A DNA stretch of 64,000 nucleotides from Bradyrhizobium sp. STM 3843 (GCF_000239815.1 NZ_CAFK01000299.1:186001-250000), one strand, 5' to 3'. Shown: positions 1-9,068, numbered from the stretch's first letter. Numbers and translations are program-made. Notes: generated by a model not told the origin, from the letters alone.

Positions 1-249
1 CCCGTGCAGCGGACCCAGCGCCTCGCCGGCAAGCACCGCGCTTTCCGCCTCTTTCGCCCTCCTGCGGGCGCCGTCGAAATCGAGATAGACCAGCGCATTC
101 AGACTCGGGTTGCGCGCCTCGATCCGCCGGATGAACACATCGATCACCTCGACCGGCGATATTTCACGCCGCCGGATGCGAGCTGCCAGCTCGTGGGCGG
201 TGACGTAGGCGAGTTCATCGGAATGCACGGCCTGACCCAGACTCGACAT
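1..249 (-). CDS. amidase, N-terminal part (runs off the window)
   Basis: The minus strand reads 83 codons from ATG at 249 to the window edge without a stop. The N-terminus (ELAARIRRREISPVEVIDVF, then RIEARNPSLNALV) is the characteristic opening helix of amidase-signature (GatA-like) enzymes, which hydrolyse amide bonds with a Ser-cisSer-Lys triad. The triad itself lies beyond the edge and cannot be checked. A good ribosome site (AGGAG) sits about 8 bases upstream. It is divergent from the molybdoenzyme gene, with about 225 bp between them that must hold both promoters. Substrate unknown. Confidence 0.85.
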   Translation of the reverse strand, partial: MSSLGQAVHSDELAYVTAHELAARIRRREISPVEVIDVFIRRIEARNPSLNALVYLDFDGARRRAKEAESAVLAGEALGPLHG

Positions 250-474
250 GGCTTTCTCCTTTTGCTCCGCTCACGAGCGAGACAGCGTCCTAGATATTGA
301 GCCGCTCCGCGCCGCGCGCACTCGCGATTGCTCCGCCTTTCTCGATCTTGATGCATTCTCCGGAGCACCCATCGACAAGCCGTCGATCAAGCTCCATGTC
401 TGGCCTTGCTGACGGCGCGAGCGAGCCACTTCGATTCCGGATTCCCGCGCACAACCGTACGAGGTCACGATCCC

Positions 475-1092
475 ATGGATGAACCTTCAGCACCTCGCGG
501 CTTCAGATCGAGGCGACAAACATCCGAAAACAACCGGTTGCCTCCCGGCCAATATCTCACGACCGACTTCCCGATTCTGTCCGCCGGGCCCACGCCGGAC
601 GTGCGCGTCGCCGACTGGAAATTAGGCCTTCAACTTGGCGGGTCATTGCTGGGCGTGTGGACGTGGGACGAGTTCGAGGCCCTGCCCCAGACCACGATCA
701 AGACCGACATTCACTGCGTTACCAAATGGACGAAGCTCGATACGTCCTGGCAGGGGGTCACGTTCGACGATCTTCTGAAAGCGGTCGGGCTCGAGGAGCC
801 GCCGGAAGCCTATGTCATGGCCCATTGCGACGGCGGCTATACGACCAATGTTCCCGTTGCCGATCTGATCGGCGGAAAAGCGATGATCGCGAGCCGCTAC
901 GACGGCTTGCCGCTCGCGCCCGCCCACGGCGGCCCGGCCCGCCTCCTGGTGCCGCACCTCTACTTCTGGAAGAGCGCCAAATGGGTGCGGAGACTTCGCT
1001 TCATGGCCGAGGACGATCGGGGCTTCTGGGAATCGCGCGGATATCACAGTTACGGCGATCCCTGGAAGGAACAGCGATATGACGGCGACTGA
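475..1092 (+). CDS. sulfite-oxidase-like molybdopterin oxidoreductase
   Basis: About 205 residues, the usual length for the short, soluble sulfite-oxidase-like (oxidored_molyb) proteins that bind a single Mo-pterin cofactor. The opening PPGQYLTTDFPILSAGPTP and the segment DIHCVTKWTKLDT are family hallmarks; the Cys of DIHC is the expected molybdenum ligand. There is no signal peptide. An in-frame TTG at 406 exists, but the ATG at 475 puts the start just before family-like sequence, so I prefer it. The stop overlaps the next gene's ATG (1079), which implies translational coupling to the FAD/NAD reductase, the likely electron partner. Substrate is unknown. Confidence 0.88.
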   Translation: MDEPSAPRGFRSRRQTSENNRLPPGQYLTTDFPILSAGPTPDVRVADWKLGLQLGGSLLGVWTWDEFEALPQTTIKTDIHCVTKWTKLDTSWQGVTFDDLLKAVGLEEPPEAYVMAHCDGGYTTNVPVADLIGGKAMIASRYDGLPLAPAHGGPARLLVPHLYFWKSAKWVRRLRFMAEDDRGFWESRGYHSYGDPWKEQRYDGD

Positions 1093-1839
1093 TACGCGCC
1101 CGGCGCCGCGCAAGATCGAATGGCAGGTCGGCCGGGTGCAGGCTCTCGTGGACGAAACGAGCCGGGTCAAGAGCATCATCCTGCAGCCGACGAGCTGGTC
1201 CGGCCACCTGCCGGTCAGCACGTCGACGTACGCCTCACCGCCAGCAACGGCTACCGGGCCGAGCGAAGCTACTCCATCGCGTCGCCTCCGGAAGACGGAC
1301 GCCTCACGCTCACCGTGGAGCGGGTCAGGGACGGCGAGGTTTCCTCCTATCTCCTCGACGAGCTGCGCGTCGGTGACGACCTCGAATTTCGCGGCCCCAT
1401 TGGCGGCTACTTCGTCTGGAGCCGGAATCATGGTGGCCCGATCTGCCTCATCGCGGGCGGCACGGGGATCACGCCGCTGATGGCCATGCTCCGCCACCGC
1501 GAGAAGTCGTCCGACGCTACGCCCGCCCTGTTGATCTATTCGGCGCGCAGTCTGGCAGACGTGGTGTACCGCAAGGAACTCGATGCGATGGCGTCTCGCG
1601 ACGATGATTTGCGCCTGGTCTACGCGCTTACGCGCGAGCAACCGAGCGACTGGCTCGGGCATTGCGGAAGGATCGACGAGGCCCTGCTCGCGGGCCACTG
1701 CTTTCCGCGCGAACAAAACCCGACGAGCTTCGTTTGCGGACCGACGGACTTCGTCGAAAGCATCGCAAGAATGCTCGTGCGGCTCGGTTTCGATCCGCTC
1801 ACCATCAAGACCGAACGTTTCGGACCTTCGGGAGGATGA
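1079..1839 (+). pseudogene. FAD/NAD(P)-binding ferredoxin-reductase-like protein, frameshifted
   Basis: Two overlapping frames together give one reductase of about 253 residues. The first frame supplies the N-terminus (IEWQVGRVQALVDETSRVKS); the second supplies the flavin motif (RSYSIAS), the NAD motif (GGTGITPLMAM) and the terminal CGPTDFVES. The family expects ...GHLPGQHVDVRL at the join, but the DNA reads CTGCCGGTCAGC, one G short of CTGCCGGGTCAGC (near 1211). A single-base loss therefore breaks the gene, or it is a sequencing error. It overlaps the molybdoenzyme gene by 14 bp and would pass electrons to or from it. The downstream GGAGG also serves the next gene. Confidence 0.82.
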
Positions 1840-1844
1840 TCGCC

Positions 1845-2111
1845 ATGGCCTGCAACATCGCCGATCTCGTGCTTGACGGGCATCCGGGCACGCACCTGCT
1901 TCAGGAGGCGTTTGCCTTCGACATCACGCTGACCTGGATCGAGTGCGAGACATGCAACAGCGTGTGCGGCCTTGGCTCTTTGACCCTGGACGGAGGCGCC
2001 GCAGAGGCGCTCGTGAAATGCGCCAATTGCGGATGCGACCTGATCAGGGCGGTGCGAACTGAGAGCGGGCGGCTCCTCGAGATGAAAGGCGCATCGCAGT
2101 TATATTTTTGA
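1845..2111 (+). CDS. DUF6510 family zinc-ribbon-like protein
   Basis: 88 residues with two Cys pairs (CETCNSVCG and CANCGC) forming a probable zinc ribbon, and the layout of DUF6510 proteins, which are commonly encoded beside sulfite-oxidase-like and ferredoxin-reductase genes. The ATG at 1845 has GGAGG nine bases upstream; an ATG at 1836 overlapping the previous stop is the alternative. The role is unknown; context suggests an accessory to the molybdoenzyme/reductase pair. It is the third gene of that operon. Confidence 0.78.
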   Translation: MACNIADLVLDGHPGTHLLQEAFAFDITLTWIECETCNSVCGLGSLTLDGGAAEALVKCANCGCDLIRAVRTESGRLLEMKGASQLYF

Positions 2112-2155
2112 CCCTGCTTCGAGTTACCTGTCCAGTTGCGAGAGTGACGATCGTA

Positions 2156-2371
2156 ATGAGCGACGAAGACGCGAACCTCGCCGAGATCGAACGGCAAATT
2201 GCCGCCGCGACCGAGGACCTCCGCGAATTGATTGGACAGGCCGACGCTTATACTGGAACGATGGGCGGAGACGCCGTCAGCCAGCTCATCGAGGACCGGG
2301 TCGCCCGGCTGGAACTGCTGATCAGGCGCCGCGAGCAGCTCCTTGCATTTCAGGACATCCGAGAGAATTGA
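2156..2371 (+). CDS. small coiled-coil hypothetical protein
   Basis: 71 residues from ATG at 2156 (MSDEDANLAEIERQIAAATE), acidic at first and then strongly helical with heptad-like Leu/Ile spacing (LIEDRVARLELLIRRREQLL). No enzyme motif is visible. It has the same strand and codon bias as its neighbours. I do not recognise the family; a short dimerising helical protein is all that can be said. A longer reading from 2108 exists, but its extra residues look non-coding. Confidence 0.55.
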   Translation: MSDEDANLAEIERQIAAATEDLRELIGQADAYTGTMGGDAVSQLIEDRVARLELLIRRREQLLAFQDIREN

Positions 2372-2485
2372 CATGCTGGCACGCCGCGCGACGTTCATAA
2401 AACCTTGTGCCGGTTCTGCCTTCCCGGGAGAGAGTGCCTCGACCGCCGCCAGCCTCGATCATCAGACCTAACGAGGGAGAGAACT

Positions 2486-3399
2486 GTGGGACTATCCTGG
2501 CAGCAAGGTCCACTTTCGACGGGCGCAATCGGCCGGTTCCTCGTGCCGGAGCCGCTGCCCAAGCGACTGTTGTATGTGGAGCGGCTACGCCGGCGCATGC
2601 GGGTGCGCTTTGGAGGACAATGGATCGCCGATAGCGAGGACGTTCTCTTGCTGTTCGAGCCGGGCCGCTATCCGGTGGCCTATTTTCCTGAAACCGATGT
2701 CTCCCCAGGCACCCTCCAGGCACCCTGGAGCGCACCGAGCACACCACGCAACATCCCGATCTCGGGCTCACGTCCTGGTACAGCGTCCGGGCTGACGGGC
2801 AGCACGTCGCGCCGCGAGGCGCGTGGCAGCACGGCAACCTGCCCGCCCACGCGAATGACCTGCACGGCCGCGTCGCCTTCGCGTGGCGTGCCATGGATGC
2901 GTTCTACGAGGAAGACGAAAGAATCGTCGGCCATGCCGCAGACCCCTACCACCGCATCGACATTCGCCAGGCTTCCCGTCACCTCGTGGTCCGCTACCGT
3001 GACCGGATCGTCGCGGATACGGAACACCCGCTGGTGCTCTACGAATCCGGCTTCGCGCCGCGCTGGTATGTGCCACGGGCCGACATCGACGAATCCGCCC
3101 TCACCCCCGTGAAACTCCAGACGTTCTGCCCGTACAAGGGGCTCTGCAGCTATTACTCGATCGATGACGCACGACAGGCCGCGTGGTCGTATCCTGACGC
3201 CTATCCGGAGGTCCGACGCATCTCCAGCCTGGTGTCGTTCGAACCGGATATCGTCTCGGTCCATCTCGATGGCATCCAACTTCATCTTGAGCCGGGCCAG
3301 TCGGTGGTTCCGCACGGTCCGGATCGCAATCTCGACGTCGCCGAAGTCGGTCGCGAGCAGGCCGCCGGTGGCGAGCCCGCCGCGCCGGCGGGCGGCTAG
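2486..3399 (+). pseudogene. double-DUF427 domain protein, broken by an 11-bp tandem duplication
   Basis: A GTG at 2486 with a GAGGGAGAG ribosome site opens a first DUF427 domain (RMRVRFGGQWIADSEDVLLL... VAYFPETDVSPGTL). The second domain (RHLVVRYRDRIVADTEHPLV... KLQTFCPYKGLCSYYSI) continues in another frame to 3399. The switch coincides exactly with two tandem copies of CCAGGCACCCT (2705-2715 and 2716-2726); removing one copy restores PGTLERTEHTTQHPDLGLTS, the normal family sequence. The intact protein would be about 300 residues. DUF427 proteins have a beta-tent fold of unknown activity. It sits between the DUF6510 operon and the MOSC fusion gene. Confidence 0.85.
2705..2726 (+). repeat. 11-bp tandem duplication (frameshifting)
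   Basis: CCAGGCACCCT occurs twice head to tail, inside the DUF427 gene at the exact point where the reading frame changes. This is the kind of scar left by replication slippage. Confidence 0.9.
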
Positions 3400-3434
3400 G
3401 AGGACTGCGGTCCCCGTCAGTTGTGGAGCGGCAC

Positions 3435-5198
3435 ATGGCGCGACTACTATCGGTGAACGTCGGGCTTCCGCGCGATATCGCGTGGAGAGGCCGCACCGTA
3501 CACACCGGAATCTGGAAAACTCCTGTGCCTGGCCGCTGTCGCGTCGGCCGGCTGAACCTCGACGGAGACGGTCAAGGCGACCTTGGCGGCCACGGGGGCG
3601 AGCAACGAGCCGCCTTCGTCTACCAGATCGAATCGTATCGCTACTGGCAGGAGCAGCTGAAGCGGAGCGACTTCGTCCACGGCCAGTTCGGCGAGAACTT
3701 CACGGTCGAAGGATTGGCCGACGATTCCGTCTGCATCGGCGATCGCTATCAAATCGGCAGCGCGTTGTTCGAGGTCAGTCAACCGCGCGTGACCTGCTAT
3801 CGCGTCGGCATCCGGATGGACGAGCCGCGGATGCCGGCACTGCTGACATCCAGCGGGCGGCCTGGATTCTACTTCCGCGTCCTGCGGGAGGGCGAAGTCG
3901 GCGCCGGCGACGAAATCGTCAGGGTTGGCGAGGCGCGCGAGCGGATGACGGTTGGGGAGATCAACGCGCTTCTCTATCTGCCGAACCATGCGCGCGACGG
4001 ATTGGAGCGCGCTCTGCGGATTGACGCGCTTTCACCGGGATGGCGCGCGTCCTTTGAGGCCTTGAGACAGAGACAAACGATTGACGCTGGTGGCGGCAAT
4101 CCGGGGCTCGCCCCCGCGGCCGCCGCGCATCCGGTTGCACCGGGATTTCACCCGCTCACGGTGACGGCGATCGAACAGGAGTCCGCCGACGTCCTCTCGC
4201 TGTCGATGCAGCATCCGGATGCTCTGCCGCTGCCGGCGGCTCTGCCCGGCCAATACGTCGTCCTGCGTCTTCGACAGACCGGCGGCCGCCCCCTGCTCTT
4301 TCGCAGCTACTCGCTCTCGGGCCCCCCTTCGACGGAGCGCTATCGGATCAGCGTGAAGATCGAGCCGGACGGAGCGGGCGGGACCTACCTGCGGGAGCAC
4401 GTCCGGGTGGGCGATGTTCTCGACGTCAGCGCACCGCGCGGAAGCTTCGTCCTGCAATCCGGAGAGCGGCCCCTGGTTCTGCTCAGCGCGGGTATCGGAG
4501 CGACGCCCGTTCTGGCAATCCTGCACGCTCTGGCGGCGGCTCATTCGACCCGGCCGGTGTTCTGGATCCACGCGGCGCGCGACCGACAGCATCATCCATT
4601 TGCCGCGGAAGTCCGCCGCCTCCTGCCCTCGCTCACCCGCGGCCGCAGCTATGTCTGCTACAGCAAGCCGGGCGCGCGCGACGAAGTCGGAGTGGATTTC
4701 GACGCGACGGGTCATCTGTCGCGATCGGTCTTCGACGGCGTCGGCATTCCGCGCGAGGCCGAGGCCTACCTCTGCGGGCCGGCTCGCTTCATGGCGGACA
4801 TGAAGGAGGCATTGCTGGCCCTGGGCGTCGCACCAGAGCGAGTTCATGTCGAGCTCTTCAATGGCAGCGAGTCGATGACTCCCGGCGTCGTCGGCGCGGC
4901 GCCGCGAGCTCCGCATCCGCCGCAGGACGATGCCGACACCGGTCCCGTGATATCGTTCGCACGCAGCGGCATCGTCGCACACTGGAAGGCCTCACCATAC
5001 CAAAACATCCTGGAACTGGCCGAAGCGTGCGACGTCCCGGTCCGCTGGTCGTGCCGGACCGGCGTCTGTCACAACTGCGAAAGCGGCCTGGTTTCCGGTG
5101 CAGTCACTTACGAACCGGAGCCGCTCGATAAGCCCGCCGCCGGCAACGTTCTGGTCTGTTGCTCACAGCCGGTTGGTGACGTCGTCATCGATCTCTAG
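3435..5198 (+). CDS. MOSC - ferredoxin reductase - [2Fe-2S] ferredoxin fusion
   Basis: 587 residues in three parts. Residues about 20-165 form a MOSC domain with its conserved Cys (PRVTCYRVG), expected to bind molybdenum cofactor or persulfide. Residues about 235-470 form a FAD/NAD(P) reductase (flavin motif FRSYSLSGP, nucleotide motif LSAGIGATPVLAIL, terminal YLCGPARFM). The last 85 residues are a plant-type [2Fe-2S] ferredoxin with cluster Cys in SCRTGVCHNCESG and LVCC. It is therefore a self-sufficient electron chain from NAD(P)H to a Mo-type centre, in the manner of the YcbX/YiiM relatives that reduce N-hydroxylated compounds. Start: ATG 3435 with GGAG upstream; GTG 3423 is the alternative. 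Last gene of the plus-strand redox group. Confidence 0.9.
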   Translation: MARLLSVNVGLPRDIAWRGRTVHTGIWKTPVPGRCRVGRLNLDGDGQGDLGGHGGEQRAAFVYQIESYRYWQEQLKRSDFVHGQFGENFTVEGLADDSVCIGDRYQIGSALFEVSQPRVTCYRVGIRMDEPRMPALLTSSGRPGFYFRVLREGEVGAGDEIVRVGEARERMTVGEINALLYLPNHARDGLERALRIDALSPGWRASFEALRQRQTIDAGGGNPGLAPAAAAHPVAPGFHPLTVTAIEQESADVLSLSMQHPDALPLPAALPGQYVVLRLRQTGGRPLLFRSYSLSGPPSTERYRISVKIEPDGAGGTYLREHVRVGDVLDVSAPRGSFVLQSGERPLVLLSAGIGATPVLAILHALAAAHSTRPVFWIHAARDRQHHPFAAEVRRLLPSLTRGRSYVCYSKPGARDEVGVDFDATGHLSRSVFDGVGIPREAEAYLCGPARFMADMKEALLALGVAPERVHVELFNGSESMTPGVVGAAPRAPHPPQDDADTGPVISFARSGIVAHWKASPYQNILELAEACDVPVRWSCRTGVCHNCESGLVSGAVTYEPEPLDKPAAGNVLVCCSQPVGDVVIDL

Positions 5199-5329
5199 AT
5201 CGAAGTGGCGGCCTCTATTGGGGAGAAGACGTGGCGCGATGAGTACAACGACACGGCGGTCATGACCTTCTCGGTCGAGGTGATCACCTGCGAGGAAAAA
5301 TACAGCCACAGAGCCGCGCGTGGAGGCAA

Positions 5330-5935
5330 CTACGTTTGCTCGGTTCCGTCGGGTTGCTGCTCGGCCCAGGGCGGCTCTGGGTTCAGATAGCCGACGAGGC
5401 AACCGACGCAGATCGCAAGGCCTGCAAGCGGGTACTTCAGCGCCATGACCGCAGCCGCGCCAAAGAGGCACAACGTCGTCACGGACCGTAGACGCATGCT
5501 CCTACGCACCTTCGGCAGAATCCTCGGGCCGGGCGTCCGGTGGATGAGCTCCCAGACAAGCGCACAATAGGTTGCATTGACCAGAAAGAAGACCGCCGCA
5601 TAGAAGGCCACCGGCTGCGGCGCGAGTCCGCTCACCGCCATCCAGGCCGTAGCGAGCGGAAGCAGCGAGATCGAGAACAAATGCGCGAAATTGAACCACA
5701 ACAGGTTTGGCGTCGCGTCACTGGCGTAGCGCATCAGGTAGTGGTGGTTGGCCCAGACGATTGCGATGAAGAGGTAGCTCACCGCGTAGCTCAGCCATGT
5801 CGGCCAGAGCGCCAGCAAGGCATCGAAAGTGGGCCGGGTGGGCGGCCTCAATTCCAGCACGAGCACGGTGATGAGCACGGCGAACACGCCGTCGGAGAAC
5901 GTGCTCAGTCGCTCCGGTGTCGCTCTGCGTAGCAT
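5330..5935 (-). CDS. TMEM175-family (DUF1211) potassium channel-like membrane protein
   Basis: 201 residues with six predicted membrane segments and the FSDGVFA signature in the first helix, which lines the pore in bacterial TMEM175 channels. One TMEM175 repeat is present, as usual in bacteria, so a tetramer is expected. I place the start at ATG 5935 because GGGAG lies about nine bases upstream; in-frame ATGs at 5950 and 5995 are less well placed. It converges on the MOSC fusion gene (132 bp between the stops). Ion selectivity is inferred from the family only. Confidence 0.82.
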   Translation of the reverse strand: MLRRATPERLSTFSDGVFAVLITVLVLELRPPTRPTFDALLALWPTWLSYAVSYLFIAIVWANHHYLMRYASDATPNLLWFNFAHLFSISLLPLATAWMAVSGLAPQPVAFYAAVFFLVNATYCALVWELIHRTPGPRILPKVRRSMRLRSVTTLCLFGAAAVMALKYPLAGLAICVGCLVGYLNPEPPWAEQQPDGTEQT

Positions 5936-6050
5936 GGTTGCGGCTCCCATGCGGCGAAGGTGCGCAAGGTTTTCAGGACGAGGCGGCCGCGTCAAGCAGC
6001 GAGCGCTCCGGGCGGATGCGCACCTTCAGCGAGGCAACGCCGCGGGCGTT

Positions 6051-6539
6051 CTAGGCAGCCCGCGAGCCGATGACGGACCTCGGCAAGGAGGCCAGGAACA
6101 GCACGACACAGACGCAAAGCAAAACGATATCCTTGAACAGAAACTCGCCGGTCAGATTCCACGCTATCGGGTCAGTCGAGAGGCTCCATTTGACGACCCC
6201 CGGCGTCGTGAAGAAGAACGACCACGTCGTGGCAAAGGTGATCACGCCCATCAGCGAGCCGACAGCCGACAAGACCGGGCTGAAAGCCCCTGCGGCGAGC
6301 AGAGCCGCAATGACAAACTCCACGCCCCCGAGGACATAGGCTTCTCCTCTGAGCCCGAACAGCGATAGCCACGAAAAAAATGGACTATTGCTGATGTACT
6401 GGACGATGCCCTGCGCCGACTGCAGCGTGAATTTTTGCATGCCAAAGGACACGAATACGACCACCATCACCCAGCGGAGGATCGCCAGCAGGCGATAGGA
6501 CCCGTCTCCGCTCTCTGCGACATTGAACGATACTTTCAT
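6051..6539 (-). CDS. DUF417 (RclC/YkgB-like) inner-membrane protein, paralog 1
   Basis: 162 residues, four hydrophobic helices, and the DUF417 pattern (FVSFGMQKFT, GGVEFVIAALL, FLFKDIVLL). E. coli RclC of this family is induced by reactive chlorine; the biochemical role is unsettled. GAGGGAAG precedes ATG 6539. It is more diverged from paralogs 2 (11904-12425) and 3 (14589-15119) than those two are from each other: it lacks their shared FGYQKW-type and PFIS.GPLI motifs. Apparently monocistronic. Confidence 0.85.
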   Translation of the reverse strand: MKVSFNVAESGDGSYRLLAILRWVMVVVFVSFGMQKFTLQSAQGIVQYISNSPFFSWLSLFGLRGEAYVLGGVEFVIAALLAAGAFSPVLSAVGSLMGVITFATTWSFFFTTPGVVKWSLSTDPIAWNLTGEFLFKDIVLLCVCVVLFLASLPRSVIGSRAA

Positions 6540-6741
6540 CCGGCTTCCCTCGTCGCGATTTCGGCTGGCGCGCAAGCGCGCCTTGCAATCCTTACGTAGG
6601 GGGAAGCCTGTCGTTACGCGGGTCTAGGCTTTGCTGGGTCACAATGATGTGCATGCGTGACCAATGTTCTTCGCACCGGTGGCCCAAGGCCCTAGAGCCG
6701 CCTTGCCGGCAGGCTCCCAAGCAGCGGGGCCTTCTGCGCTC

Positions 6742-7602
6742 TCATTTGGACCGACCGAGAAAGTCGCGGATCGCCGCCGCGATTTCCCTGCAATGGGTCT
6801 CGAGCGCAAAGTGGCCCGTGTCGAAGAAGCGCACCTCGGCTCCCGGAATGTCGCGCCTGAAGGCTTCCGCGCCCGGCGGCAGGAAAAAGGGGTCGTTCCT
6901 GCCCCACGCCGCCAGCAACGGGGGCTTGTGTCTTCGAAAGTAGGCCTGGAATTCCGGGTACATCACGACGTTGCTCTTGTAGTCCCCGAACAGGTCGAGT
7001 TGCACCTCGCTGGCGCCGGGGCGCGCGAGATAAGAGTTGTCGAGGGTGTATCCGTCCGGAGACACGAGGGACGTATCGGCCACGCCATGCGTGTATTGCC
7101 AAATGGTGGTCTCGGGCGAAAGGAACGTCCGCAAGGCCGCCCTGTTCGTCTGCGACGGATCCTGCCAGTAGGCCCGGATCGGACTCCAGCCCTCGCTCAG
7201 CCCCTCCTCATAGGCATTGCCGTTCTGCGAGATGATGGAGCTGATGCGCTCGGGATGCCGAAGGGCCATTCGGAAGCCGGTCGGCGCACCATAGTCGAAG
7301 ACGTAGAGCGCGAACCGCGCAAGCCCTATGACCTCGGTGAACCGTTCGGTGACCTTGGCCAGAGCAGCGAAAGTGTATGCGAAGGTCTCGCGTGCCGGCA
7401 TATCGGACTGGCCGAATCCGATCAGGTCCGGTGCGACCAGGCGAAACCGATCTGCGAGTGCCGGGATCAAGTCGCGAAACATATGGCCCGCGGTGGGAAA
7501 GCCGTGAAGCAACAGCAAGGGTGGTGCGTCGGACGGGCCGGCCTCGCGGTAGAAGACGTTCAACCCGTCAACATTGGCCTTGCGGTAGCGAATGGTCGTC
7601 AT
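6742..7602 (-). CDS. alpha/beta hydrolase, epoxide hydrolase / haloalkane dehalogenase type
   Basis: 286 residues. The oxyanion motif HGFPTAG, an Asp nucleophile elbow (VFDYGAPTGFRMA) and the terminal catalytic His (TGHFALE) place it with Asp-nucleophile hydrolases, which attack epoxides or C-halogen bonds through an ester intermediate. There is no signal peptide, so it is cytoplasmic. ATG 7602 is preceded by GAGGAA. It is followed on the same strand by the DUF417 gene and preceded by the AraC gene, which may regulate it. Substrate not predictable from sequence. Confidence 0.85.
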   Translation of the reverse strand: MTTIRYRKANVDGLNVFYREAGPSDAPPLLLLHGFPTAGHMFRDLIPALADRFRLVAPDLIGFGQSDMPARETFAYTFAALAKVTERFTEVIGLARFALYVFDYGAPTGFRMALRHPERISSIISQNGNAYEEGLSEGWSPIRAYWQDPSQTNRAALRTFLSPETTIWQYTHGVADTSLVSPDGYTLDNSYLARPGASEVQLDLFGDYKSNVVMYPEFQAYFRRHKPPLLAAWGRNDPFFLPPGAEAFRRDIPGAEVRFFDTGHFALETHCREIAAAIRDFLGRSK

Positions 7603-7788
7603 ACCCAGTTCCTCGCGATCCGGCGTCCAGGGGGCGCCTCCGCCGTGTGGACGCAACGATACGGCTGGCAAATCCGGAGCAGTCCTGCGCAGGAAGTTCG
7701 TGCGTCGACGTGATCCGGTTACAGGGAGCCGCCGATTTTTCCTGCCCGGATCGCACGCCGCCGCAAATTCCGTGCGATGCTCACGGGT

Positions 7789-8640
7789 TCATTCGAACTC
7801 CCTGCGATAATCCGTGGGAGTCCATCCCGTCGTCTTGCGAAACGCCGAACTGAAAGAGCTCGTCTGCGCATAGCCCAGGCTGAGCGCGATGTCCGTTATC
7901 GATATCGCCCGGTCGGCCAACTGCAGCTTGGCAGCCTCCATGCGGCGCTGAACCTGATACTGATAGGCCGGGACGCCGAACGACTGCTTGAACGCACGGC
8001 AGAAGTGGTGGAGGCTGAGCCGAACGAGCGCCGCGAGCTTCACAAGGCACACTTGCTCTCCCAGGTGCTCCTCGATGTACTCGACGACAACACGCCTCTG
8101 CCAGCTGGCGAGACCACCGCGACTAACCCGCACCGGCTCGCGAGCGAGCGCCTGGCTGGGCCCGGATAGCTCATGGGCGAGCACGCTGGAGAGCGCCTCC
8201 AGGTATGCCGTGCAATTCGCTCCGCGGCTCTCGATCGCCTTTTTCAGTTTGGATGCGGTCTCCCAGACCAGGGAATCCCAAAGGTACACCCTCGGCGACA
8301 GGCTGCCTTCGCCGTCGGCCTTATGAAGAGCGGCCGGATCCAGGTAGAGAAATGTTACACGAGCGGCCGAACCCGTCTCAAACCATTCCCGGTAGGCGTG
8401 CCCGGCCGGCACGAACGTTAGTCTGCGGTCAGAGCCCCGAAGCTTCGACGAATATTGTTCGTCGATCAGAGTCTCAGCACTGGTCCGTGCCCCCTCATTG
8501 TACAACACGAGGAGGTGCCGTGATCCCCGAAAGCGAAACTCGATCTTGCTGTCGACCGGGACGTAGATGTTATCCGAGAACCACCAGCGCCAGCCGGTCC
8601 CGAGACGTTTTACCGGCTCGGAAGGCGTTATGCTGACCAT
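7789..8640 (-). CDS. AraC-family transcriptional regulator
   Basis: 283 residues. The C-terminal 100 carry two helix-turn-helix motifs (VCLVKLAALVRLSLHHFCRAF and ISITDIALSLGYAQTSSFSSAF, shown to about 20 residues each) plus the PTDYRR end that defines AraC/XylS regulators; the N-terminal half is a cupin-like sensor with a VPAGHAYREWF segment. ATG 8640 is chosen; an upstream in-frame ATG at 8760 adds 40 residues unlike the family. About 340 bp upstream is the 48-bp element with a palindrome also found at 14.2 kb. The likely target is the hydrolase gene next downstream. Confidence 0.88.
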   Translation of the reverse strand: MVSITPSEPVKRLGTGWRWWFSDNIYVPVDSKIEFRFRGSRHLLVLYNEGARTSAETLIDEQYSSKLRGSDRRLTFVPAGHAYREWFETGSAARVTFLYLDPAALHKADGEGSLSPRVYLWDSLVWETASKLKKAIESRGANCTAYLEALSSVLAHELSGPSQALAREPVRVSRGGLASWQRRVVVEYIEEHLGEQVCLVKLAALVRLSLHHFCRAFKQSFGVPAYQYQVQRRMEAAKLQLADRAISITDIALSLGYAQTSSFSSAFRKTTGWTPTDYRREFE

Positions 8641-9068
8641 GGGGTCGAGACCACTCCCGCCCAACTTCGAAGAAGCACTTCGGTCCGACCGAGCATACGA
8701 AATGGGAATGAGACAAGCGCCGATGCCGCTCTCACCCGAACCTGATAAGTACGTCCCCATCGCTGTCGACCTATTGATTGCGCTGGATGCCCGCGGGCGT
8801 CGGAATGCCGCAACGAGAGACTTTACGTCGAAGCGAGGGTGGATCGGACCGCTGCGATATGACGAGCCGCAGGACCGTTGCGAATTTGCGTGGCATCATC
8901 TCTCCGGCGAAAGCAGGCTACCAGATGAACCGGTAGCAATGCGCACGGTGAGCATGCTTTCGTTCGCCCGAGCTCGCAACCTCCCGCTTGTGCTGCTCCT
9001 TCCCATACCTTGGTATGGGTCTCTATCCAGTCGCGTCGAAATGATTTACGACTCGCGGGTCTCTTGGT
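8641..9068. other. intergenic region upstream of the AraC gene
   Basis: About 430 bp without a credible gene. A plus-strand open frame crosses it but matches nothing and overlaps both neighbours antisense. It contains the 8977-9024 element described separately. Confidence 0.6.
8977..9024 (-). promoter_or_regulatory. 48-bp conserved element, copy 1, with palindromic operator
   Basis: The core CCCATACCTTGGTATGGG (9002-9019) is a perfect inverted repeat with a 2-bp centre. About 39 of 48 positions match 14237-14284 with no gaps, including CAAyCTCCCGsTTGTG to its left. Because the conserved part outside the palindrome is on the left, the element probably drives leftward transcription, here towards the AraC gene. 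A dyad of this size suits a dimeric LuxR/FixJ-type response regulator, one of which is encoded next door. Confidence 0.6.

Noticed and set aside
643..1716. Long minus-strand frame (357 codons) opposite the molybdoenzyme and reductase
   Set aside because: Composition is that of a shadow frame (Arg/Ala/Val-rich, no motif); the plus strand has clear families.
6034..6048. AACGCCCGCGGCGTT hairpin after DUF417 paralog 1
   Set aside because: No T tract follows on either strand, so I do not call it a terminator.
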